From NCBI GenBank assembly GCA_039566865.1, contig CM076947.1, positions 18,663,501 to 18,727,500 on the forward strand: a DNA stretch of 64,000 nt. The letters run 5' to 3'. The number at the start of each line of letters is the position of its first letter. Position 1 is the first letter of the stretch. This stretch comes from Aurelia coerulea (taxonomy: Eukaryota > Cnidaria > Scyphozoa > Semaeostomeae > Ulmaridae). The notes below the pieces were generated by a model. The model saw nothing but the letters and a program-made list of their open reading frames with translations. It was not told the origin of the DNA and made no database searches. Positions 39,701 through 51,700 of this stretch are shown piece after piece. A program made the translations under genes and the position numbers.

Positions 39701-42700
39701 GGGGTAGTCTTTCAAAAACAAAAGTAGCTGCTCTCCAACGCCTTCAAGACCGGGCGTATTCAATAATTGCAAACGCAAGAATAAAAGATGGCTGGTCGGC
39801 ATCCTGGTTAAACGTAGAAAATATTTTCCGTTACGATAGGAACATCATGACTTACAAGATTATGAACAGACTATGCCCTGAAAACCTCTGGGATAAATAC
39901 AAGCCAAGATCTTTTCACTCGACCTACAATACGAGGCACTGTAAGGATATCCAGATCCCTAGATATAGGACTGAATTTGCAAAAAAGGGCTTTCATTACG
40001 CAGCTCTCAAGTCATGGAATGATACACCTGCCGAAATTCGCGAGTTACCGACACTTGGTCGTTTTAAAAAACAACTTAAAACGCATCTAAAGAGCTAGAC
40101 TCTCAAGCCAAACACAACTCCCTGGAAGAACAGCAAGGATTAAGTTTTATAGGGCTTTAGGTTTTTATTCATAAGGTTTTATCATTGTAATAGATGTTAT
40201 ATATTTTAATTTGCTGAAGGGTTAATTTGTGTATAAATAATATTTAATGAAAATGAAAATGTCCTGGACTCAAAGCTTTCTTTCTCAGTTCACATGCAAG
40301 CACCGGAAACATAGAAGTTGGGGCCGTTTTATAACCCGGTTTCCATTTTGGCTATCCACCAGTGCTATAGAAATGTCTGTGTCGAAGTCGCAAAATTTTC
40401 CCGATTTCTGTGCATATATGAATTTGAGTCATATTTAGAGCGTCAGGCTGGTTTATCAGTAGTCTTTCAGGGGGTCCAGGAATGTCAGTGAAGACCACTT
40501 GTAGTTTTGGTTTCTTGATTCCGCGGTTCTCGGTTCCTTCGTTCCTTGGTTCGTCGTGAAAATAACAGCGATACCGATTACATCATCCTTGTGTGCGGTC
40601 AGCCAGCTATTGTTTCATTTGTCGTGTGAGAGCTCTTCTCTCATTTCTGTGCATATATCGGTAAGAAAGAGAAAGAAAAGAGGAAAGGGATGAAACTTTT
40701 GAGTCAGGTGTATATTTAGAGGCGTCAGGCTGGTTTATCAGTAGTCTTTATTTTACGTCTGATAATGGAAGAACACCGTGGTCAATTTTACTTTACTCTT
40801 AGTGCAGCCGTGCATTGTTGGGATCTTCTCTTGACTGTCTCGATGTTTTATTTGGGAGAGTAGGATATCATATCACGTTTATGTTTAAGTCGGGCAAAAT
40901 TTTCTTAAATAATGGATTTTTTATCGGGCAGCCCCCCAAATTTTATCTCCCCCTACGCCGATGAAATTTGCCAAAATTTATTCCTGGAATTTATAGCTCA
41001 AAATTTCCTATAATGTTAATTCTCAAAAATATATTCCCACGAAATATTAGTAATTAACAAAATTGCGAAATTCCAATTTTGCTAAATGTCAATTTAAAAA
41101 GGATTGAGAAATTAATTATGCATTACTTTCTTTCAGTATTCGGTCAGTTACCTTATCTTTAAATGTACTCTCGCGATAATTCCCATTTTGACGGATTCAT
41201 AAAAGTAAATTCCAAAATTGCTTCGCCCCTTCATTTTGGATTTGCAGCCCCCCCCCCCCCTAAAACCCTCTGTTCCTAATGAAGGCGATAATTTATTCAA
41301 ATACACTAACTGAAGTGAAAGTAATCGCAGAAATGTAAATTCAAAGATTTTGTACAAGGCAACCACAAATCGTTGAACTCACGCAGTTCTCGGCCTCTTG
41401 ATTTTGCTTTCCATGGTTGAAGAGAGAGGTCACTTTGTGTACTTTATGAACAAAGAACGTGAGGTCAAAAACGTCAATCAAACCAACTTAATCCGTGTCC
41501 TTTGAAGCCTGTGATGCAGTAGCATACACCTGACCTCGCTTCATTTGCTCGAAAAACCTAACGAAGAAAAACTTCTTCTTTTTCTCCACGTACGAAACGA
41601 ATTTCGACAGGAACTTTACAGATAGTGGTAAATACATCTATGGTCTGTGTAAAATGTGCAGAGTAAATCGAAAGCGCTTGTCCATCAGAAATTTATCGAA
41701 GTTCTAGGACCACTTCTGAAGCGGCTCGACGAAGTTTCATCCCTTCCCACTATACTATATTCTAATATTCTACTGTAACAATAGCTGGCTGACTGCACAC
41801 AAGGATGATGTAATCGGTATCAAATTACACAGCTGTTATTTTCACGACGAACCAAGGAACGAAGGAACCGAGAACCGCGGAATCAAGAAACCAAAACTAC
41901 AGTGGTCTTCACTGACATTCCTGGACCCCCTGTGGTCTTTATCGCCTCCATGAATTGTCCGTGTCTTCTTTTGCAGGCTTATGCCGCTCTTCTGGATATA
42001 GAAGATATCGATAGAAGACTACTAGATGTGCCGGACCCTCAGAGGTAATGTCAAAACATAAATTGTTTGTTGCAGGAAAGAAACTGAGCTTTGCTTCTAC
42101 CGACCGACTTTGCCTTCTGCCGACTGACTTTGTTTACCTCACTCAGTTGACTGCTAGATTTGTAACTAGGCCTGCTAGAAATTGATTGAGAGAATATTGG
42201 CTGTACATTGAGCTCAGATTTCCCTTCACAAAATTGTTGGTTTAGATTCATGGTTGAAATTAATAAACCTTGAGAAATAATTGCCCAAAAAGGGTAGCCG
42301 GAAGGATGTCTTATAACTAATATGCCTCTTAATGAAGAGGAAACATCACAGCCAACAGCTTTGGCGGGAAAGAGGAAGGTATTCGTCATTTTTGTCGAGG
42401 CTTATAGATCAGATCAGAATGTCAAAGCAAGACAAACAAACAGCATGAGATGGTTCATGGCAATGTTGAGAAGGTTCGTGATGACAAAGTTGTGCCTCTC
42501 TGAGTACTGCTGACTTGAAGAGATAGGAATTCAAAATGATGGCCTGTATGGGAAGTGATTGTTCTTCTCTGGAAGTTGGAAGAGAATGAAATTAACTCAC
42601 TTTGCGCATTTGCTATGTTATGGAAAGGTTGGCTTCGAAAGAAAGCGAGGGGATTTTGTGAAAAATCTAACCAATCCCAAGCCAAGGCTCATTGGTAGAG

Positions 42701-45700
42701 GTAAGTTAAAATGTTGATATAAAAGGTTCGCTGGGAATATTGCTGCCCATATCTTCCTTGCAGAAGCATAGGCATTATTATAAAGTAACGGCTCCCTTCA
42801 CACCCTCCGAAATACTTCTACTGACCTAAAGTTACCAATAATGAAAAGTAGAAATGGTCAAAGATGTTTCTCGTTCAGAGGAGTAAAATGCTGGAACAGC
42901 CTCTCAGCCGAGTCAAAGCAAGCCGTAAATCTTAATAGTTTTAGAAAGAATTATTATGGATATGTTTCTTTTTGCGTTTTTCTTCTGCAAATTCGAACAA
43001 TTTTGTATTTTAGAAATCATATGTTGTAATTATTTTGATAGTAGCTATATTCCTTAACTTGAAAAAACTCCAAAATACAACGAGCTAACCAAAAAACAAA
43101 TCCTCGGTTTATCAGTGAGTTGTAACATAAGAAAAGCTTTCTGCTAATAAGGATGCAGCTTATCTGCATTGAGATCATTAGGAATTCTCTGCAGATGGTT
43201 CTCCACTCCCCCTGTATTTCAGTTTCGAAAATCTTAAGAAGCAAATTTTAAGCAAGAAATCGGCGTAAAAATGAATTCTTCAAGTTCAAGCTGTCCTCCA
43301 GTCTGAACAATATTTCACCCAATTTTATATCTTTTTTGCACTATTAAAAAATAAAATCAATGCCAAATTTCTTCTTCGTATTTATCACAACAATGGGTCT
43401 TGTTTCTTGCTTCGCTTCTCATCTGATCGATCAACTTGGAAGGAAATGAGGAATATCTTCCCGCTTTCCCGCCAAAGCTGTTTGATGCGAGGTCTCCCTT
43501 TCGCTACGAGGCATACGAGTCATGGGTTACATCCTTCCCCGTTTATGCACCATCTAGAGCAATTGCTTCTCAATGGTTTCCTGATTTTCACCATGAATTT
43601 AAAACTAACAGTTATGTGGAGGGAGTTCTATCATTCGTAGAAGCTCCGTGGCAGTCATTTACCAGATGTATGTTCGCCATTTACCAGAACAAACCGCTCT
43701 CCCCAGTCTCCTTCCAATCAAAATCATCCATAACGTGAGAACGACATGATTGATTTCAGTGAAATAACAGTATTCACAACTAATTTAGCCTTTCTGTTAT
43801 GATAAGTCGGCCATTCTTTCACTACAAAACTTGTTCTGTCTCACCCTGTAATAATTTGTCATTTGCAGGGATCTCTTAGCGGGGAGGATTGACAAAATTG
43901 ATTCTCTATTCAATGCTTTTAAACTTTCTGCAGATAGCTGGCAAAGGTGAGAAACAGTACTTTCACAGATTCTTATTTGATTTAGATTTTGCGTCGTTTT
44001 TATTTGTTTTTTTTTTCTTTCTATTGCTAAAATCGCTTCAGTTTATTTTTGCGGCGTGACCTGAGTCAAAATTCACAGTTTATGCAAACGAGTAAGCTGT
44101 AGAAGCAAATGTCTCATTGTGGTATCGCAACTGAGAATAAAAAGGGCAGAACAGGAAGTTACGATTATCTGTATCGTGTAGCGGATGAGTTATATCTGCA
44201 CGACGAGGCTAGAAACAATACTGTTCTCTAGATAACGGGTTTGCAAAAAGAGTAGCCCCAAATGTAAGAATGATTCTGGAGATCTTTCCGAATCCAAGAT
44301 CTTGATAAAATTTATATGGTACAAGGTACGCAACATAAAATACACCTATTGAGTGAAAATCAGAGCATTATCAGCTGTAGTTATAGAAAGATGATCGCGA
44401 AAACCACTGTGACCAAGTCTTTAATCATCAACAATAACCCACCAGCGCATTTTGAATATTGAATAACTTCAGTGCACACTTTTTTCTGATTTCTCTTTGC
44501 AACCTGAAGTGTTCTTTAAATTGATCTTCGAAATTTTGGAAAAACCAATGTATCTTTTTAGTAGGATTTCGTATCATGGTTCGTAAATAACACAATGTTA
44601 TGGGAAAACGCAAAATTTCTTAAATTTGATCTGTTGATCATTATGTTTCAATGCCTCTCATTTTATAGCGGTATTTTGGAACGTATTGATTATTTTTACA
44701 AAAGAGGTGTAAGTACCTAGAGGTGGACAGGAATGACATGAAAAATGTTATACACTTAGTTTGGTCAAGTTGTGCTTTGACGATTAGTGATTTTGTTACG
44801 GTAGTTTTTGCAACCATCTGTTTTCAATACCTCATTCCCCTGTAAATGCAGCTGATGATGAACTGCTTTTTACCCAAATTGGCGTAGTTTTCATTGCATT
44901 TTGTGTGAAATAAATTTGTAAAAAATCTTTCATTCAGAACTTTTTTCAGAAATTTGTTATCTAGGGGGTAACCTTTATTCTGGCCCATCCGTTATTGCAG
45001 CGGTTAAAATTTCTAGTTCTACATTAGAATGATACGAACTAATCTACACCAACTATTTACAAGAAAAAAGAAGATTCCAAAAAGAAATTTACAAGAAAAA
45101 AAGAAACCAATAATACAATATAATATGGCATGCTAATAGTCATTATCTATAAATCTTACACTGGCATTTTCTCCACTCTAATTGTTTATGTTTCTTTTGA
45201 ATATAGCAGATGATTAAGCGCTCTGTATTAAATCAGGCATGCTGTTCCATAAGAGGCTGCCTCGAAACTTGATGGAATCAATGCCAAACATAATACTTTT
45301 CGTTGCAGGGATTTGCAATAAATCGTACGTCCTTGCTTAGGTCATATTTTAGTGTCCTTTCTAATAAAACACTCCTGCATGAAGGACCGATTAGTACAGT
45401 CAAGTGTTTTGTATATCTCAATCATAAGCACACAAAGATTTTGGATGTTAATATTTGTTTCATTGTTCTTTGCCAGCAAAACTTCTAATGTGGATTCATG
45501 ATCATCAAGTAGCACCCTAAGAGCTCTTTTATGTACTCTGTCTATGTTGTTATTTGATGTTTTTCCGCAAGAAAGCCAAATAAATGGGCAGTACTTGAAA
45601 ATCGATTCAACAAAAGATTTGTACAATGTTTTTGCGTTTTGGAGATCTAAATATTTAGCAACTCTAAGAAATGCACCCACTTTTCAACTGCCTTTCAGAC

Positions 45701-48700
45701 ATAGAGCTTTGACGTGGCTATTTAAATTCAATTTTGAGTTAATTGTGACACCAAGTAGTTGACCTCTTTAGAGGTGGTTATTGCTTCTCCATTAATTTCC
45801 AAAGATAAAATTTGGTGCTTTACAAGACCTAGAAACTTTACCTAAAATTTCTTTGGATGTGCCACCATAAAATTTGAGTCAAACCATTTTAGTGTATTAT
45901 AGATATCAATTTATAGTTTGGCAATCATTGATTCAACGTCATGAGATAATGCATAAATTGTATTATCATCAGCAAAATTACAGATCTCAGAAGTCTCCAT
46001 TGCGTAGAAGATATCAACAATGAAAATATTGAATAGCAAAGGACCTAATACGGATCCTTGTGGGACACCTGATTTATTATCGAGCCAGCTGCTATATGTT
46101 GATTTAATTTTTGCGCACTGTTTTCTTGATGTTAAGTAACTATATATCATTTGGAGGCTGGTTAAAAACCTATGGCATTTAATAATTAAGGGCCTGTTCA
46201 TATGGAAAAAGTTTCCCTTTTTCTGGTGAAGCTGGAATTCCGTTAAGCCGAGATCTCGCCTCATATAGCTTTACCACATGAAATAGCACAAGCGTTCACA
46301 CGAGAATGCATTTCCCCATCTAGCCGAGATCCCGCTTGAGCCCTACCGGGATCCCTAGGCGAGGAAATATTTTCCCATATGAACAGATTTTCCCGCCCAG
46401 GCAGGGAAATCTCTTTTGTTCATCGTTAATCCTTTGTCGCTAGAGAGGTTATTGTTAATTAGGATTTAATTAGGATTAATTGCTAATTAATCCTAAGTGC
46501 TATTGTTTTTATACCCCAGCTTGCCGGGGAAATTTCTCATATGAAACGTCAAGAAATGTTACCTCGGCTTAGCGACTTTTCTTGTGAAACAGGAATTTGC
46601 TGGGGAAACTTTCTCCACATAAACAGGCCCTAGCTTGACGTTTGTCTCAAAATAGATGTCAGGTGTAGCAGTTCAGGATTTTATCCAATTTTCAGTTATG
46701 CATGGGCCATGCAGAGCTATGATTTTTGATTTAACACAAAGCTATAAATAGAAAATTACGTAAGAACATGAGATAATCATTGTTCACAAAAGGTTATTAG
46801 GGATAATCACTGTACAAGGCTCCTTCAATAACTCTCAAACGATGGCTAAGTTGGCATGCGTAGCAATGTCGAATTAATCCAACTTTGTCGCATTGCCGCA
46901 CCTCAATGTTATCTGGAATGCGTCAAGCACGACGCTTCAAGTGCGAATATATCTTGAGGCAGGGATGTCATTGAAGTTTGATCCTGATTTTGGGCCATTT
47001 ACAGGGATCTTCATGAGAAAATACCTTAAAAAATCGGAATGGAGTGATTGATTTCAGTCAGGAAATATTCTAAAATCAATCCCACATGTCGGCTATTCAA
47101 TAAGATATAACAGGTGTTACTGCTTTGATATTTAGGGCCTTTCAAAGGACGTGCATTTTTTTCTGACTCAACCAGCACAGAACGATGGGAATGCTTCTGT
47201 TCTTTTGTGTTACAATCTGACTTATATCTAACGGTAGCTGCTTGTTATCTCTTACAAAAAGTATGCATTCAATAACATCATTCTCATATTGTGTTTGCAG
47301 GCTCTGGCTACCGGCTAAGTTGCCGTCTGAGGCTCAGGCAGTCTAGGCCAGATCAGGTTACGAACAATAAATCCCAACACCATCGATGGTTTCTTTAACT
47401 CGATTTAATTAATGTCCATAAATTCTCATTTCAATGCAACTTCCCCAAAAGGGTTTTCCAATTGCTGACAGAAAATTTTAGCTTTCTAAAATTTTCAAAT
47501 TTCAGTTCTCTGATCATTGCCCCTCTAGAGCCTTTATAATTGAATTAGCTGCTCCCTTCCCCTACTTATATATGAGCTTTCAAGATGAACAGTACGGTTT
47601 TCAGCCTTAAGTATTTTGGTGGATTTATTTTGGCAATAGTATTGCTCCAGAAATGTTCTTAGTCATCCTGTACAAGAGATACGGTCCCAATGCTGGCTTC
47701 CCTTTTTCATAGCATCAGCTGTTATTCTGTATCTTTTTAGGGATTGTGTGAATGAATTGTTTGTTCAAATGATGTGTATCGCCAAAGGCAAGAAACTGTT
47801 TCTGAGGTCGCTACAGTATTTTACAAAGGTACGTTACAGGATTGTTTAGGGGGTTCTTCTTCCCATGCGAATTTCTCATTTTTTGATATCAGAATGGTAT
47901 TTCTACCAGAAATTGCTAGAATCCCCAAAGAGCCATAGAATAGGCCCACCGTATCAAGCTCAACTTGCACATTACCACGTAAGATTGTATGAGTTTATCA
48001 ATATTTTACTTCCAGGGGATTGCGTTGTTATTCTCTTTTTATCAACTGTGTCTGTTACATTCGTAGGGGCAAGCTGAGTGTGCATGTCTTTCAGTTATTA
48101 GCAGTCTGCAGATTTTAACCAAAAAGGACACACATGACAAGGTATTTTGCGCTAATCTATATTACCATATCATGGCTATACCATGGGCAATAATGCCCCT
48201 TTGATGTGGCTATATTATGATCAGAATTGTATTCTTACTCACTGTATGTTGTTTCTCTTCCACGGGATTGCGAGTAAAGCTTGATAATGTTGCTTTTTGC
48301 TTTCTCTAATTTCATTCATAATGCGGTTTCGGAGTTGCTTGATGTGTATGCATGTAGGTCATTGACAGAATTTATTAATTTGAACTGATGGAATAGATTG
48401 TCCATAATTTTAATCATTTTCTGAGTGTGCAAATTAATCCAAGGTTTATTTCTAAGTTTCAAAGCCTTTTTGATAATTTTTCTTGGGGTAATGTTTGTCA
48501 ATAAGATTGTGGAGATTAATCAGAAAAATATCAAATTTTTGATTTAAATCAATAGCATCGTCATTGAGAAAGGATTTTTCAACATCATGGGCAATAATGC
48601 ACCGTTGATGTGGCCTATATTATGATCAAGGTTGTATTCTTACTCACTTTGTGTTGTTTCTCTTCCACGGGATTGCGAGTAAAGCTTGATAATGTTGCTA

Positions 48701-51700
48701 TTCCTTCGTTCTTCTCTCGTCACAACAAGGATCGAATGATGCCATTATCCAAATACAGTTGAAACCGTTGGAGCTCCTACGCAGCGATACGTCTCATTTC
48801 AAACTTCCCTTTGAATAACGACATAACGATAATGGCATCATTCGATCCTTGTTGTGACGAGAGAAGAACGAAGGAATAGCAACATTATCAAGCTTTACTC
48901 GCAATCCCGTGGAAGAGCAACAAAACACACGGTGAGCAAGAATACAATTTTGATCATAATATAGGCCACATCAAAGGGGCATGATTGCCCATGGCTATAC
49001 TGAAAAAACATTAAAATGATTTTGAAAATGAGTAAATTAGTTTTTCAAATAACTATTCAGTTTGTTAGTCAATGTCTACTTCGTGTCCTAAACAATTGTT
49101 TGATAATCTGAATTTTTGTTACCTCAGGATACTTATTCAAAATTCCCAAAAAATATTTCTGAAATGATTTGCAGTATTTTTCTAACCACTGTCAGTAATT
49201 CTGCTGTCTAGCTATTAATTGGCAAAACTCTGTCCTCAATTTTACACTTCGGTCAAACTCAGAGTCGCTGTTGTTGAAGATCGAAAATTGGCGGGAAGCA
49301 CAAAAACCTTAACCCCAAAATCAGCATATGTCTACTGGTTGATACAGAGCAAGAATAAGGAAAAAACTTGCTCAAGGAATCAACTTGCTCAAGGAATCAT
49401 ATTTTTGGTCAGAAGGCGCTGGCATTATAAGATTGCAGTCTCGATGCTTCTTCAATTACAAGCTGTCCTTTATTTTGTTGAATTTTATTTTGTTCGCAGA
49501 TACTTCTCCCGTTCATCGCTGTACTCTTATCGAATCTACGAACTTCAAACGAGGACTTCTTATGCAAAGTAATCAATGCGTTTTTGATGAACAATTTGTC
49601 ACAGATTGTTCTATATTCGGTAAGTATCTTTGTATTTCATGCCGCTCTGACGCTTACAACTTTTACAAAGTGAGTGCAGAAGCAAAAGTTTCAGAAAATA
49701 TGACTATAGTTTGACAATGAAACATTACAGAATAGTGATTGATGTTATTCGAAGCGTATAGCAAATAGCAAAAATAGATTAATCGAAAGTTCACTGCGTT
49801 TGGGGGCACCTGAAGCGAATTTTCGTCATGTGGTCAATTTATGAGTGTTTTGAAGAAATGTGATACTTAATAGGACTTGTTGATGAGACCGCTGAAGCAT
49901 GGTAAATTTGAACAAATTTGATTTAATTGTTGTTGTAAATATATATAAGAAGGCTACTGGCCTTTATTTGATCCTGAACTATTGGCTACTGGCCTTTATT
50001 TGATCCTAAACTCCTGACGGTAGCCTGGACCCTCCTATTTACTTTACCTCTGAAATTCATTGTATCTCACATTTCACTTTTTTAAAAGGAACGAGATATT
50101 TAAACCAGCGTATCAAATTCCACAGAAATCGAGCTTTTTAAGAAATCCGAGCAGCAGAAACCTTGAACGCCAACAATTTTTTCAAAAAGGTAAAACACAG
50201 TAGAAACGCGATTTTTGCTCATATGTTTAAGGAAAAATAATTCTTTCTTTTCCTTTTTTGATAAACTGTGAACTATTTGTTTTTTCAGTCTAGTAATATA
50301 CCTGTATTTTTTCTTAAGAATCTGTATTCGATGTAATAGCCTATTTGCAAGTCTTTACATAATCGCCATGGGGCTGGCATTGTCTTTTGCTCCTTGTGGC
50401 ATTGTTTCAATAGTGTTGCATAGTAATTAGAAAGTATAATAGAATGTAACCTGTAATGTAATATTTTATATGGATATAAAAACATGACAAAGCGATTTCC
50501 CTTTTTGAAGGATAGATTTAACCCCTCTCTGAATCAAATCAAAATGCACTGAATCAAATTAACATTAACAAAGAGCCCAAAATATTTTGGTCTGCTGTGC
50601 TGTAGTGCTGTAGTGCTGTGCTGTGCTGTGCTGAAATCAAATCTTCAGAAACGCCAATTGTTTTGTTATGTCATGGAGCTGGCGGAATCTTTTGTTTCGC
50701 AAAGTTCACCCTTGCTCTTCATAAGCTATAAAGCCACTTTGATATTCCAGTTGCTTTTGCTATTCCAGTTGCTTTGATATTCCAGTTGCTTTTGATATTT
50801 CAGTTGCTTTTGATATTCCAGTTGCTTTTGATATTCCAGTTGCTTTTGATATTTCAGTTGCTTTTGATATTTCAGTTGCTTTTGATATTCCAGTTGCTTT
50901 TGATATTCCAGTTGCTTTTGATATTTCAGTTGCTTTTGATATTCCAGTTGCTTTTGATATTTCAGTTGCTTTTGATATTCCAGTTGCTTTTGATATTTCA
51001 GTTGCTTTTGATATTCCAGTTGCTTTGATATTCCAGTTGCTTTTGATATTCCAGTTGCTTTTGATATTCCAGTTGCTTTTGATATTCCAGCTGCTTTTGA
51101 TATTCCAGCTGCTTTTGATATTCCAGTTGCTTTTGATATTCCAGTTGCTTTGATATTCCAGTTGCTTTGATATTCCAGTTGCTTTTGATATTCCAGTTGC
51201 TTTTGATATTCCAGTTGCTTTGATATTCGAGTTGCTTTGATATTCCAGTTGCTTTGTTATTCCAGTTGCTTTTAATATTACAGTTGCTTTTGATATTACA
51301 GTTGCTTTTGATATTTCAGTTGCTTTTGATATTTCAGTTGCTTTGATATTCCAGTTGCTTTGATATTCCAGTTGCTTTTAATATTACAGTTGCTTTTGAT
51401 ATTCCAGTTGCTTTTGATATTCCAGTTGCTTTTGATATTCCAGCTGCTTTTGATATTCCAGTTGCTTTTGATATTCCAGTTGCTTTGATATTCGAGTTGC
51501 TTTGATATTCCAGTTGCTTTGATATTCCAGTTGCTTTTAATATTACAGTTGCTTTTGATATTCCAGTTGCTTTGATATTCCAGTTGCTTTTGATATTCCA
51601 GTTGCTTTTGATATTCCAGTTGCTTTTGATATTCCAGCTGCTTTTGATATTCCAGCTGCTTTTGATATTCCAGTTGCTTTTGATATTCCAGTTGCTTTGA

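Larger units (their letters stand above)
36944..40259 (+). mobile_element. L2/CR1-type LINE inserted in an older LINE
   Basis: 5'-truncated within ORF1. TGTCCT is present on both sides (36938-36943 and 40260-40265). It contains the ORF1 end (SGNH-like), endonuclease and reverse transcriptase, a short 3' UTR and an ATGAAA-repeat tail at about 40246-40259. Only two frameshifts break ORF2, so the insertion is recent compared with its host. Confidence 0.88.
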
